Notes: generated by a model from the sequence alone, not told the origin. Numbered from the stretch's first letter, positions 7,447-17,478 are shown. The stretch is 64,000 nucleotides of DNA from Gammaproteobacteria bacterium (GCA_026705345.1 JAPPAV010000137.1:30695-94694); one strand, 5' to 3'. A program made the numbers and translations.

Positions 7447-9957
7447 CTACGCCGGTCCCGGCGTGTGTCCGGTCACGGCGTTCGTGCTGTGGGCGCCCGC
7501 GCCTTCAAAGCCCTGCAGTAGTGCGCCAACCGAATAGCGGTTGGCGAGACGGCGCACGATCACATGCCCTGACAACGCCACTAGGAACACCATGCAGGCC
7601 AGGGCCGGCAAGAGCAACCAGAGTTCGAGCATCGCGGCGAACGCGGAAGCAGCGAGCTTCGCGACCAGGGCCGCAACGCCGACCAGTACGGCTGCGACGA
7701 TCAGGTCGCGAACACGGGTCGCGGAATAGACGCGCGCCAGTTCGCCCCAGGTCGCACCCAGCGCGAAACGTATGCCGATGGCTGATCGATCCTCGGCGAT
7801 TTGACGCGCCAGGGAGTTTGCCATGCCGGCAAGTGCGAGCAGAAGTGCAAATCCGGCCGCGACGGAGAGCATGATCTCGACGCTGCGGCGGGCGAGGAAC
7901 TCCTCGCGAAACTTGGAGGCGGGCGTACCGTCGTCGTGTATCTCCCACCCTTCGAACTCGGGCATTTGCCGCAACACGTCGACTGCCGCTACGTCCCCTT
8001 CCGTATCGATCACCCATCGTTGGTAGGAGGAGGATGCGAAAAAACGACTCTGGGCGGAATACACGATCCGCCTTGCCGGTACCGCGTAGTCTCCATAGGC
8101 GATGTCCTCGACCACGCCCACGACGACGACTTCACGGGGTGGCAGTTGGGGAATGCGTGTCGACAGTCTGAGCGGCATGCCCAGAACCTCGTCCAGGCCG
8201 CCCAGGGCCTCTGCGGTGGACCGGGACACGACGACCTCGTTCTCGGATTCGGTCTCGAAGTTCCTGCCGGCGAGGAATTCCACACCGAGGGTGGCGAAAT
8301 AACCCGGCGTGACCTCATTGCGATGCAGCGGCGTGTCGTCGAGCCCGATATGGCCGAGAATCTCGACAAGTTTGAAACGAAGGTTCATGGGATGCTCCAG
8401 CGGCATCAAGTCCGCACGCGCCGCGGAGCGTACCCCCGGCATTGACTCGACTGCCTCGACGCTGGTTTTTAGGTTCGTTGCCGGCCCTTCCCGCTCCTTG
8501 GATGTGCCTACGAAGGCGACTTCGGTGTTGGGAAACCCCAGGGACATGCGCGCATCGCCCGCGTACCGACCGACCAGGGAGAACACGAACACCAGGCTCG
8601 AGAGGCCGACGAAGGCCAGCACACCGCGGGTCGCCCGCCGCGTCCAGATCCGCGAAGCCGACTCCCTTGGCGTTGCCCGCGACACGAACCAGCCGAGATA
8701 GGCGACGCAGCCTAGGAACGCGGCAACGAGCAGAAGCGCCGACGCACCGACGCCGACGAACCCGTCGCGTTTCGATGTCTCGCCGACGTAGCTGGCGAAC
8801 GGTTCGATGCCGAGCAGCACATCGAGCACATAGCGGTATGCGAACCATCCGACAACGGCTACCACGACGATCCAGACCCCGTTTTCCGCTACGGATTGCC
8901 GAAAGACGTCCATCGGTGTGGCGCCAACCGCGATACGTATGTGCTGTTCGTCTTCCCGGGAGACGATTTCGGCGAGCAGAAACTCGAGCAACGCGACGAA
9001 AGCCATGGTGAGCAGCAGCACCACCATGCCCGAGAGCCAGGTGGTCTTCTGCGCCACCTCCTGGCGCCCGTCGGGATCGGTCTCGAGACCGGCGATCAAC
9101 TCCATGCGGTCGCTGTCCCTTATTCCGAAGTCCATCGAGACGAAGGGGGTCGTAAAGCCTTCCGGCAGCTCCACTCCCGGCGGCAGCACCGGACCCTCCC
9201 TCTCGAACCTGACGGGCTCGGCATCGAAACGGTAGTCGTCCAGCAGGCTCCGCAGTCGGGCGATGGCATCGCCGGTTCCCCTCACTACGCCGAACACATC
9301 GGCCCTGGGCATGCGGTGGAACCGGACTCCGGCCTCCTCTTCGCTCTCGCCGTCGCGCATGCTCAATGGGGGTGGGTTGAGAATCCACGCGCCAAGTGGC
9401 CAGCGAATGCCAACGCCGGCGAAATCGGGGGGTGCCACCCCGACGATGGGTATGGAGGGGCCGCTATCGACATCGAGCAACGTGCCCACGATGGTCTCGT
9501 CGGCGTCGTACATCTCGCGCCAAACCCGATGGCTTAGAACCGCGGCCGGGCCGCCTTCGAGTTCCGCAACAAGCGATCCGCGAACGGCGTCCAGGCCGAG
9601 CTGGTCGAAATAATCGCGGGACGCCCCGGCGGCGGCAATCGGCCGCGAGGCGCCGTCTGGATCGCGGACACGGACGTTGTAGAGCGGCATCTGGTAGAAC
9701 CACGACACCTCCGGGGCCAATTGCTCGATGTTGTCGAAGTCGACCAGGGCGACGCTCTCGGCCCCCGCGTCGGTGCGGCGCACGACGGTGACGTAGTCCC
9801 GGTCCGCAACGCCGCTCGGCAGATTGAACCAGCTCGCATGACCGATGGTGACGACTGCGGCGATGAATCCGAACGAGACCCCGAGCGACGTCAAGAGGTA
9901 CAGCAGCCTCGCCGGACGACGTCGCGCGACGCCTAGGATATTGCGCAGCACTTCCAC
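7447..9957 (-). CDS. FtsX/MacB-type ABC permease (ADOP-like), operon with adaptor and ATPase
   Basis: An 836-residue paralogue of the 3093-5441 permease with the same duplicated architecture: N-terminal helix (LLYLLTSLGVSFGFIAAVV), periplasmic core, central helices (MVVLLLTMAFVALLEFLLA), a second core (VTPGYFATLGVEFLAGRNF) and C-terminal helices. It starts at a GTG with a GAGGAATCGGG Shine-Dalgarno-like tract upstream. It is the first gene of an operon with the adaptor (9-base gap) and the ATPase. The inverted repeat ATGCTA-N6-TAGCAT lies 63 bases upstream. Two divergent full-length permeases sharing one ATPase and one adaptor could make either homomeric or mixed complexes; the sequence cannot decide this. 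Confidence 0.88.
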   Translation of the reverse strand: MEVLRNILGVARRRPARLLYLLTSLGVSFGFIAAVVTIGHASWFNLPSGVADRDYVTVVRRTDAGAESVALVDFDNIEQLAPEVSWFYQMPLYNVRVRDPDGASRPIAAAGASRDYFDQLGLDAVRGSLVAELEGGPAAVLSHRVWREMYDADETIVGTLLDVDSGPSIPIVGVAPPDFAGVGIRWPLGAWILNPPPLSMRDGESEEEAGVRFHRMPRADVFGVVRGTGDAIARLRSLLDDYRFDAEPVRFEREGPVLPPGVELPEGFTTPFVSMDFGIRDSDRMELIAGLETDPDGRQEVAQKTTWLSGMVVLLLTMAFVALLEFLLAEIVSREDEQHIRIAVGATPMDVFRQSVAENGVWIVVVAVVGWFAYRYVLDVLLGIEPFASYVGETSKRDGFVGVGASALLLVAAFLGCVAYLGWFVSRATPRESASRIWTRRATRGVLAFVGLSSLVFVFSLVGRYAGDARMSLGFPNTEVAFVGTSKEREGPATNLKTSVEAVESMPGVRSAARADLMPLEHPMNLRFKLVEILGHIGLDDTPLHRNEVTPGYFATLGVEFLAGRNFETESENEVVVSRSTAEALGGLDEVLGMPLRLSTRIPQLPPREVVVVGVVEDIAYGDYAVPARRIVYSAQSRFFASSSYQRWVIDTEGDVAAVDVLRQMPEFEGWEIHDDGTPASKFREEFLARRSVEIMLSVAAGFALLLALAGMANSLARQIAEDRSAIGIRFALGATWGELARVYSATRVRDLIVAAVLVGVAALVAKLAASAFAAMLELWLLLPALACMVFLVALSGHVIVRRLANRYSVGALLQGFEGAGAHSTNAVTGHTPGPA

Positions 9958-10020
9958 GGGTTCCCGATTCCTCGTCCGTAGCGTTGCGTTGCCCGCGAAC
10001 CGTCGCGCCCTGCGGACGTA

Positions 10021-10038
10021 ATGCTACGAACATAGCAT
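10021..10038. promoter_or_regulatory. Second copy of inverted repeat ATGCTA-N6-TAGCAT
   Basis: Identical arms and identical 6-bp spacer to the site at 3019-3036, with an unrelated spacer sequence (CGAACA here, GCGTTT there). That is what a conserved dimer-binding site looks like and is not what a copied DNA block would show. It lies between the divergent permease operon (start 9957) and the lipoprotein gene (start 10157), so it could control either or both. Confidence 0.6.
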
Positions 10039-10156
10039 ATTGGGCGTTGTACACGCCAAGCGTTGCGCTAGACTCGTTGGATGGACTCGCCGAAGGCGAC
10101 ACCGTGATCTATGGCGATAGGCGGCGCCTGGGCGACAAAGAAACGGTGGTTGTCCG

Positions 10157-12214
10157 ATGATGACAAGACGGTTCCGATCCCTGGGGTCGCTGGCGGTTGC
10201 CTGCTTCGCCATGGGATGCGCCAGCCCCTCGACGCCTGACGCGACGGATGTGGTGCGAGCGGAAGGAAAGGAGCCCAAGGCGATTCCCGAGGAACTCCTG
10301 CTCGATGTCGGAATCAGCGTCTTCGATAACCCCGGTCCAGTGCTTGACGGTGACGACGACGAATCGGTGTTCCGCAATGCCGAGGTGCTGAGGGCCGAAC
10401 GCAATTTCGTTCCATATGTCATCGGCAAGTACCTGCAGGGGACACAGACCTGGGGTGCCGTCCGGGTCGTTCCTCGACCGGTTGCCGTCGACCTGACTGT
10501 GACCGGAACGATCACGCACTCGGATGGCGAGACGCTCGCGTTTCGTGCCGAGGCAACGGACGCGCGTGGAGTCCAATGGTTCGACAAGGAATACCGGGCC
10601 ACGGCGAAACCCGGCGCGTATGACGGCGATGAGAACGTCGACGATCCGTTCACACGCGCCTACGCCGCGCTGGCGGCGGACATGGCATCCATGTTGCGTG
10701 AGCTCTCATTGGATGATCTGGCCCGCATTCGGTCTGTGGCCGAACTCGCCTTCGCGCGCTCGGTCGCGGCGGAGGCGTTCGCGCGGCATGTGACGCCGAA
10801 GGCGGATGGGGGTCATGAACTCCACCGACTACCGGCCAACGAAGATCCCTTGCTGGCGCGTGTCCGGCAAGTCCGCGATCGCGATCACCTGTTCATCGAT
10901 GAGGTCAACGACTACTACGACGACTTCACGGCCAACATTCAACGCCCCTACGACGAATGGCGCCGGGAGGCGTTTCACAGTCGGCGAGCCCAGCGCGAAC
11001 TCTCAGCGAAAGCCGACGCGCAAATGCTGCTCGGATCGGCGAGGATCATCGAGGGACTTGCGCGAATGGAGCACGGAAAGCCGAGCCGCCTGGCTGTCGA
11101 TTGGATAACGCGGGGTATCGGATTGATTCGTGGTGCCGAGGACAGCGAAGAACAGATTCGCGAGACAGTCGACTCCATGCGCGAAATCGGGCGCTCGACG
11201 GAAGCGAGCCTGCTGCCCCACACCACCGCCTTGGAGAACCGTACCATCCGTTTGCAGGAGGGCGTGGTGTCGCGCTACGACGCACTGCGAGTGATTCTCA
11301 ACCGGCTCTATCGGGAGGAGTTCGGCCTTGCTGGTTCTTTGGAGGATTCTGCGCCCCCCGGGGAGGGGCCGGTGCCTGAACCGTCGGTGGTGGCTGAGAA
11401 CCCGAAGGCCAATGCACCTTCGCTCGCCTTGGCTTCATCGCCTCGTTCGGCATCGGCAGTTGAAACCGGCAGGCGCCGTTCGCGTTTCGACGAACGTATG
11501 TTGAATGCCAAGGAGGGGATCCGATCGGGGAACATCGAGGATGCGTTCGACAAGTTGAATGATCTCCTGGTCGACGAAGACGAGGAGTTGGGCGCGGTGG
11601 CATCGGCGCGGATTCACGCGTTGATGGCGTTGGGACACGTCGCCGAGGCCAATGATCGGGAGGCGATTGCCGCGTTTGAACGGGTTGTCGGCTCTGCCTG
11701 CACTGTCATCTGTACGGATCAGGCATTCGTTGCCACCAGGGTTGTGAGCCGCCACGGCCCCCCACGGCCTGCCGTCTTCAAGTTCATCATGGAAGTCCAG
11801 GGCGAGGTCGACAGTGGTGAGGTCGACGCCGCTATCCGGTCGCTAGGAGGATCCGTGGGCGGTGAGCACGGGAAGTCCCAGTCGAGAGACAAGGCGATAA
11901 TCCCGGGGGTTCCCCGCCTACAGCCGGTCGAAAAGGCCATGGCGTACCAAATTCTCGCCAGGGCATACGTGGAGAAGAAGGACTATGAGGGGGCGATTGG
12001 CGTCTACGAGAGGATTCTGGCGCTTGGAACGCGAGCACCGCGGTGGCACCGGGAGTTCAGTAACAAGAACCTGGCCTTGATTCACTTCTCCCGGAGGGAC
12101 TATGAGAAGTCGCTTCAGTATCAGAACGCCTGGCTCCGAGCATCGAGTTGGGTAGGAGAAGCCTGTCCAAGGGTCTGTACGGGGGAGGGGCCTGGTGCGG
12201 GGCGCAGCGAGTAG
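10157..12214 (+). CDS. Lipoprotein with conserved N-terminal domain and C-terminal TPR repeats
   Basis: A 685-residue lipoprotein: signal peptide ending in the lipobox AMGCAS (acylated Cys near residue 22). A domain of about 380 residues follows, then tetratricopeptide repeats in the last third (AYQILARAYVEKKDYEGAI; ALIHFSRRDYEKSLQYQN). The N-terminal domain is plainly paralogous to the lipoprotein at 52083-53363. Shared landmarks in the same order are LLLDVGISVFD versus MLLDVGVAVFD, AERNFVPYV versus AEANFMPYV, WGAVRV, VTGTITHSDGE versus VTGAIVHSDGE, and DRDHLFIDEVNDYYDDF versus EREYIFIDTLDDYFDSF. Function is unknown; an outer-membrane scaffold is likely. Start could be the ATG at 10157 or the adjacent one at 10160. 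Confidence 0.75.
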   Translation: MMTRRFRSLGSLAVACFAMGCASPSTPDATDVVRAEGKEPKAIPEELLLDVGISVFDNPGPVLDGDDDESVFRNAEVLRAERNFVPYVIGKYLQGTQTWGAVRVVPRPVAVDLTVTGTITHSDGETLAFRAEATDARGVQWFDKEYRATAKPGAYDGDENVDDPFTRAYAALAADMASMLRELSLDDLARIRSVAELAFARSVAAEAFARHVTPKADGGHELHRLPANEDPLLARVRQVRDRDHLFIDEVNDYYDDFTANIQRPYDEWRREAFHSRRAQRELSAKADAQMLLGSARIIEGLARMEHGKPSRLAVDWITRGIGLIRGAEDSEEQIRETVDSMREIGRSTEASLLPHTTALENRTIRLQEGVVSRYDALRVILNRLYREEFGLAGSLEDSAPPGEGPVPEPSVVAENPKANAPSLALASSPRSASAVETGRRRSRFDERMLNAKEGIRSGNIEDAFDKLNDLLVDEDEELGAVASARIHALMALGHVAEANDREAIAAFERVVGSACTVICTDQAFVATRVVSRHGPPRPAVFKFIMEVQGEVDSGEVDAAIRSLGGSVGGEHGKSQSRDKAIIPGVPRLQPVEKAMAYQILARAYVEKKDYEGAIGVYERILALGTRAPRWHREFSNKNLALIHFSRRDYEKSLQYQNAWLRASSWVGEACPRVCTGEGPGAGRSE

Positions 12215-12272
12215 TCACAGGTCGAATACTGCGCTACGGTGTCAACGTCGCTTGGTTCTCCACAGGTGTGCA

Positions 12273-12902
12273 ATGCCGATTCTTTGCTCGCGAGTTGCCT
12301 GCATCGCTAAGACCCTGGCCGCGCTGACGCTGGCCAAACGTCTCGCCCTCGTTGGTCCGAAGGCGCGGCTGGTGGTGATGATCGGTCTGCTTTCGCCCGG
12401 ATTGTCGATCGCGCAGGAAGATGGGGAGCCCCCGTCGTTGCGTGCCACCACGTTGAGCGGGGTCGACGTGACGGTGCCGGACCCGAAAAGGGCTGCCGTG
12501 CTCGTCGTCGGATTCGGTCGATCCGCGGGAGAACAGGTGCGCGGTTGGCGGCTCCGCATCGACGCAATGGACTCCGGGCCGTCCGTCGCTTCGGTGCTGG
12601 TCATGGACGAGACGCCGCGGCTTGTCCGTGCCGCCGTTACCCGGTTGATGCGCGGCGAGGTGTCCGAGGAAAGGCAGGCCACGATATTTCTCGTCACCGA
12701 GGACGGCGAGGCATGGCGCGATCTGGTTCAGATCGGTGCAAGCGACGGTGACGACGAGGCCTACGTCCTGCGTTTCAATGGCGAAGGACAGGTCTGCTTT
12801 CGCCATGCCGGCGCGGTGACCGATGCCGCCGCATCGGGACTGCTCGCGGCCGACTGCAGCTTGGAACCCGCGAGCGGAGACAAACAAACTACAGACCAAT
12901 AG
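12273..12902 (+). CDS. Secreted thioredoxin-fold-like protein, function unknown
   Basis: A 209-residue protein with an N-terminal hydrophobic signal (RLVVMIGLLSPGLSIAQ) preceded by a long basic region. The mature part begins with TLSGVDVTVPDPKRAAVLVV and contains VVGFGRSAGEQVRGW and TIFLVTEDGEAWRD. This layout recalls the peroxiredoxin/YtfJ/ATP10 thioredoxin-like group, but no CxxC pair is visible, so redox activity is doubtful. An in-frame ATG further upstream at 12195 overlaps the preceding gene and would destroy the signal peptide, so I start at 12273. It lies between the lipoprotein and the RND genes and may belong to their unit. Confidence 0.55.
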   Translation: MPILCSRVACIAKTLAALTLAKRLALVGPKARLVVMIGLLSPGLSIAQEDGEPPSLRATTLSGVDVTVPDPKRAAVLVVGFGRSAGEQVRGWRLRIDAMDSGPSVASVLVMDETPRLVRAAVTRLMRGEVSEERQATIFLVTEDGEAWRDLVQIGASDGDDEAYVLRFNGEGQVCFRHAGAVTDAAASGLLAADCSLEPASGDKQTTDQ

Positions 12903-13090
12903 ATGGGCGGTTCGCCGTCGGTTGCCCACCAATGGGCTATTGCCTTTGCATTCCTCGCCGACTTGCGTAGTCTCAGCGAGAACCGGTAGTCGGTCGTGCG
13001 TGTATGGGCGCACCCGCTGGTGTGCGGCCCGCTTGGCATAGGCAAACGGGGATAGTGGGGACATAGGCTAAAGGTAGGGGGGACAAGGTT

Positions 13091-14224
13091 ATGGCGGATG
13101 CTGCTGAGCGCGAGTCGCGCGGCTGGGTCGGCTGGCTGCAGGTTGGGCTGCTCGTTGTCGTACTGGCTGCGGGAATCTACTTCGCCCGGTCTCCGGGCGT
13201 GGCACCAATAGGCGAGGACTCGATCCGCAGCGCGGAAGCGCCGTCCGTGCGGGTGCTAAGCCCAGAGGTTGGTTCGCATTCGCTGACGGTGGCGCTCACC
13301 GGCGAAGTGCATGCGAGGACACCGGTCGCGTTGCGCCCCCTGGCGTCCGGCCGGGTGGTCCAAGTCTCGTCTTCACTACGCGCGGGCGGGACGTTTGGCG
13401 CTGGCGAGACCCTCCTGGTCGTGGACCCGGAGGATACCGAGCTGAGGCTCGAGAAGGCGCAGGGCATGCTCGCCGCGGCACGCGGAAGGCTGCGCCGCCA
13501 CAAGGACCAAGGGGCGCTGGACGCCGCACAGTACCGCGAGCGGAACCCGGGTGCGGAGGTCCCCGCATCAGTAGCGCGCTTGGGCCGGATCGAACGCTTC
13601 GAGGGCCGTGTGCAGGCGGCCATTGCGGACGTCAAGCTGGCCGAGTTGCAGTTGTCGGAGACGCGGTTGTCGCTGCCCTTCGACGGCACCGTGATCGCCG
13701 CGCCCGTGTCGGTCGGCGACGTCGTCTCACGCGCAACCAGTGTCGGTACGGTTTTCCAGACCGGTCGGCTGGAGACGCGCGCGCCGATTCCGGTAGCGGA
13801 TCTGGCGTATCTCGGCGATCCCCGCGGCCGGCCGGCTGCCGTTTTCGCCGGAGGGCAACGCTTCGAGGCGGTGGTTTCCCAGGTTTCGTCGGTGCTGGCG
13901 CCGCGCACGCGTCTGTCCATGCTGCTGCTGGACTTCGCCGACGCGAGCGGGCCCCAGCCCGGGACGTTCGTCCGAGTAACCTTGGCCGGCCCGGCGTTCG
14001 ACGATGCCTACCTGCTGCCGCCCGAGGCGCATCGTGCCGGCGACAGCGTCTGGTTGGTGGACGACGGCAAGCTGCTGCGGGAGACGCCCCGGACGCTGGG
14101 GCGAACTGACACCGGGTGGATCGTGGCAGCGTTCGACGCCCGGGAGGGCGTGGTTCTCGGCGCGGTTCCGGGCGAACGGCCCGGACTGGCAGTGAAGGCT
14201 GTTGCCGAGGACGGGGCGCGATGA
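13091..14224 (+). CDS. RND efflux periplasmic adaptor subunit (first pair)
   Basis: A 377-residue membrane-fusion protein with an N-terminal helix (VGLLVVVLAAGIYFA), a lipoyl half (TGEVHARTPVALRPLASGRV), and a short alpha hairpin containing KLAELQLSETRLSLPFDGTV, the standard junction to the second lipoyl half. The beta-barrel and membrane-proximal domains end with PGERPGLAVKAV. An AAGG-type Shine-Dalgarno sequence lies just before the ATG. Its stop overlaps the start of the permease (ATGA at 14221-14224), the classic adaptor-permease coupling. No outer-membrane factor follows, so an unlinked TolC-like protein is implied. Substrate unknown. Confidence 0.9.
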   Translation: MADAAERESRGWVGWLQVGLLVVVLAAGIYFARSPGVAPIGEDSIRSAEAPSVRVLSPEVGSHSLTVALTGEVHARTPVALRPLASGRVVQVSSSLRAGGTFGAGETLLVVDPEDTELRLEKAQGMLAAARGRLRRHKDQGALDAAQYRERNPGAEVPASVARLGRIERFEGRVQAAIADVKLAELQLSETRLSLPFDGTVIAAPVSVGDVVSRATSVGTVFQTGRLETRAPIPVADLAYLGDPRGRPAAVFAGGQRFEAVVSQVSSVLAPRTRLSMLLLDFADASGPQPGTFVRVTLAGPAFDDAYLLPPEAHRAGDSVWLVDDGKLLRETPRTLGRTDTGWIVAAFDAREGVVLGAVPGERPGLAVKAVAEDGAR

Positions 14225-17200
14225 TGGCATCGCCGAACCCCGATTCAGTCGGAGGCGTAGGCGGCGTGGGCGCGGTCATCGCCGCCTTTGCACATCGCCG
14301 GGTGGCGGCCAGCCTGCTCGTGCTGCTTGCGCTGGGCGGCGGGCTGCTGGTCGGGTCGGGGGTTGATGTCGAAATCATACCGGACGTGGACGGCAGGCGA
14401 GTCGCCGTCACGGTGCCTTACCCCGGGTCGAGTCCCACAGAGGTCGAGGAGAGCATTACGCGCCGAATCGAGGAGCGGGTGATCGGGCTCCCCGGGGTCC
14501 GCAGGGTGGTTTCCGAGGCGTCGTCCGATGTCGGCACGGTGACCCTGTCGGTTGAAGCATTCGCGGACACCGAGGAGGTGTTGGAGGAGGCGCGTACAGC
14601 GATCGACCGCATCGAGAGATTCCCGCCGCCAGATGCCGAGCGTCCGGAAATCGGCGTTCCCTTCGTGCACGTCCCCGCGATCACGGTGGCCTTGTCCTCG
14701 GCGGAGCTATCGGGGAAATCGCTACGCGTCGCGGCGGAGCAGCTGCGGGAGGACATGCTTGCGCTGCCGTCGGTGTCGAGCGTGTCCCTTGACTGGTCGC
14801 CGGAGCGGGAGATTGCCATCGAAGTCGACGAGGAGGCGTTGCGCGAACACGGACTGACCATCGGCGAGGTAGCGCGCAAGGTGCGCGGCTCGTCGGTGGA
14901 CCTCACTTCGGGACGTCTGCTGACCAGTGCCGGTGGTCTGGTCGTCCGCGTTGACGACCGGCGCCTTCGCGCCGAGGAGTTCGAGGACGTGGTTCTGCTG
15001 TCGTCTCCCAATGGCGCGCTGGTCACTGTCGGTGATGTGGCGGAGGTCAGCGAGGGGTTCGGTGACGCCGGGGGTGCTACCGAACTCGACGGCATACCGG
15101 CCGTTTTCGTGACCGCGCTGGCGGTGCAACTCGGCGAGTCGGAGGTGGAGATTGCGCGCGACGTGCGTGCGATGCTCGCTAGCTACGAGCCGCCGGCGGG
15201 AGCGCAGGTGACCGTTTGGCAAGACAGTTCCCGGCGGGCGGCGCTCCGCATGGCCCTGGTCACCGGGACCGGTGCGCTCGGCTTGGCGCTCGTGTTCCTG
15301 GTCCTTGCGTTGGTGTTCGACCTTCGGCTGGCGATCTGGGTGGCGGTGGGTCTGCCCGTGGCTTTCCTAGGCGCGGTGGTGATGTTCCCGGCGTTGGGCC
15401 TCACCTTCAACATGGCCACGATCTTCGCAATGATCATGATGATCGGAATCGTCGTTGATGACGCTGTGGTGGTCGGGGAGAGCATCGCGACGGAGCGGGA
15501 ACGTGGCCTCGTCGGAGCAGACGCAGCGGTCGCCGGGGCGCGGCGCGTGTTCTGGCCGGTAGTGGTGGGTGTTGCGACGACCTTGCTGGCGTTCGCACCC
15601 CTGGCGTTCACCTACGGCGTGATGGGCCAATTCTTAAGCGTGTTCCCGATCGTCGCCGTCCTCGTGCTGGGCGTATCGCTGTTGGAGGCGTTCTTGATTC
15701 TACCGTCGCACCTGGCGCACGGCGGCGACTGGAGCCGTTGGCCCCTGGCTGTCGTGCAGGCGCGCGTGAGGGAGGCCATCGATGTCCTCCGCGACCGCGT
15801 CGCGGTCCCGGCGGTGGCCCTGGCGACCCGCCACCCGGTCGCCGCGGTGCTAGCGGCGGTTGCAATGGTGGTCGTCAGCGGTGCCCTGGTGGGCGGCGGC
15901 GTCGTTCGGGCTGGCGACGTGGCGGCGCTGAACACCGGAAGGGTCGAGGCGACCATCACTTATCCTGTTGGAACGCCGCTGGAAGTGACGCGCGGCGGTG
16001 CCCGGCAACTGGAGGAAGCGGCCAGACGAACCAACGAGCAACTCGCTGGATCCCCAGTAATCTCTGTAGCCACGGTTGTCGGCCACCATCCTTCCCGCGC
16101 CATTTTCCTGGGCGCCGGGCGCGAGGCCACCCATCTCGGTGCCGTAACGCTTCAGCTGCAGGAGGAGGAGCAACGGTCGGTCAGCGCTGACGAGGTGGCC
16201 CGCACGTGGCGGCACAACACCGGCGAGATCGTCGGCGCCGACCAGCTGACGTTTGCAACGGCCGACCGATACGGCGGGGATGGCTTCGACCTCTCGGTGG
16301 CTCTTGTCCACCCGGATGCGGACGTGCTGGCGCACGCCGCGTCGGACTTGGCCGCAGCGATCAAGACCGCCCCTGGCGTATTGGACGCGTACGACTCGCT
16401 GACGCCGGGCCGGCGCCACTTCGACCTGCACCTGACCCCTGCGGGAAAGGCGGCAGGACTGACGGCGGGTGAATTGGCCTCGCAGCTCCGGGCGCGATTC
16501 TTCGGCACCGAGGTGCAGCGCATCCAGCGCGGGCGGGACGAGGTCAAGGTGATGGTGCGCTACCCGGAGGACCGGCGACGAAGCTTCTCCGAGCTGACGG
16601 ACGAGCGCATCGAGTTGGCGGTGGGCGGCGACATCCCGCTGGGGGTGGCCGCTAGGGTGGTGGAGACACAGGAGCTCGAAACGCTGCGAAGGATCGACGG
16701 TGTTCCCGCAGCGGTGGTGGGCAGCTTCGTGGATCATGCGGTGTTGACCTCCCGCGAGCTGCGAGCCCACGTCGAAGGCGGCTTGCTGCCAGAACTGGAG
16801 GCGCGTTATCCGGGCCTCGGTCTTGCGTGGGCTCGTGCGGGGGTGGATGACGACGAGGAGTCGCTGGCGCCACTGGCCTACACGCTGCCGGTCGCCCTTT
16901 TTGTGATCTACACGATCATCGCGGTTCAGTTTCGCAGCTATGCGCAACCGCTGGTGGTGCTGACGGCGATGCCGCTGGCAGCGGCCGGTGCCGTGCTGGC
17001 GCATCTGTTGCTCGGGTACGACATGAACTTGATGTCGGTGTTCGGGGTGGTCGCCGTGCTCGGGGTCGTGATCAACGACACACTGCTCCTCATGGACCGT
17101 TGCAACAGCCTGCGCGCCGGTTCGGACCTGCCGGCGATCGCGGCGATCGCGGGTGCCGTTCGGGAACGTTTCCGGCCGATCTTCTTGACGACCGTGACGA

Positions 17201-17406
17201 CCGTCGGAGGCCTGTTGCCCGTTTTGTACCTGAAGTCGGAGGCAACGGTTGCCAATTACGTGCCGATGGTCGTCAGCATCATCGGCGGGCTTGTGGGAGG
17301 TAGCTTGGGGATACTCTTCGTCGTGCCTGCCATCCTGCTGCTCGGGGAAGGCGTTCGCGAACGCGCCCGAGCGGCGAGGCCGCGACAGGCTGATGCGACG
17401 GCCTGA
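14221..17406 (+). CDS. RND efflux permease, HAE1/AcrB-like (first pair)
   Basis: A 1061-residue inner-membrane proton antiporter of normal family length. The N-terminal helix leads into a periplasmic porter domain starting VTVPYPGSSPTEVEESITRR. A bundle of helices near residues 340-500 contains MIGIVVDDAVVVGESIA, the conserved TM4 segment with the adjacent Asp pair that relays protons. A second porter domain and a C-terminal bundle follow (VFGVVAVLGVVINDTLLLMD; FLTTVTTVGGLLPVLYL). The ATG at 14221 is favoured over an upstream in-frame start because it overlaps the adaptor stop. It is about 30% shorter than the second permease of this locus, which is fused to an extra domain. Confidence 0.93.
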   Translation: MMASPNPDSVGGVGGVGAVIAAFAHRRVAASLLVLLALGGGLLVGSGVDVEIIPDVDGRRVAVTVPYPGSSPTEVEESITRRIEERVIGLPGVRRVVSEASSDVGTVTLSVEAFADTEEVLEEARTAIDRIERFPPPDAERPEIGVPFVHVPAITVALSSAELSGKSLRVAAEQLREDMLALPSVSSVSLDWSPEREIAIEVDEEALREHGLTIGEVARKVRGSSVDLTSGRLLTSAGGLVVRVDDRRLRAEEFEDVVLLSSPNGALVTVGDVAEVSEGFGDAGGATELDGIPAVFVTALAVQLGESEVEIARDVRAMLASYEPPAGAQVTVWQDSSRRAALRMALVTGTGALGLALVFLVLALVFDLRLAIWVAVGLPVAFLGAVVMFPALGLTFNMATIFAMIMMIGIVVDDAVVVGESIATERERGLVGADAAVAGARRVFWPVVVGVATTLLAFAPLAFTYGVMGQFLSVFPIVAVLVLGVSLLEAFLILPSHLAHGGDWSRWPLAVVQARVREAIDVLRDRVAVPAVALATRHPVAAVLAAVAMVVVSGALVGGGVVRAGDVAALNTGRVEATITYPVGTPLEVTRGGARQLEEAARRTNEQLAGSPVISVATVVGHHPSRAIFLGAGREATHLGAVTLQLQEEEQRSVSADEVARTWRHNTGEIVGADQLTFATADRYGGDGFDLSVALVHPDADVLAHAASDLAAAIKTAPGVLDAYDSLTPGRRHFDLHLTPAGKAAGLTAGELASQLRARFFGTEVQRIQRGRDEVKVMVRYPEDRRRSFSELTDERIELAVGGDIPLGVAARVVETQELETLRRIDGVPAAVVGSFVDHAVLTSRELRAHVEGGLLPELEARYPGLGLAWARAGVDDDEESLAPLAYTLPVALFVIYTIIAVQFRSYAQPLVVLTAMPLAAAGAVLAHLLLGYDMNLMSVFGVVAVLGVVINDTLLLMDRCNSLRAGSDLPAIAAIAGAVRERFRPIFLTTVTTVGGLLPVLYLKSEATVANYVPMVVSIIGGLVGGSLGILFVVPAILLLGEGVRERARAARPRQADATA

Positions 17407-17478
17407 TGTCGTTCCCGCCGAGGGCCGAATAGCGCCAGGGAACCGCAGATTCCCGATGCCGGCGAAGGACCATGGCAC

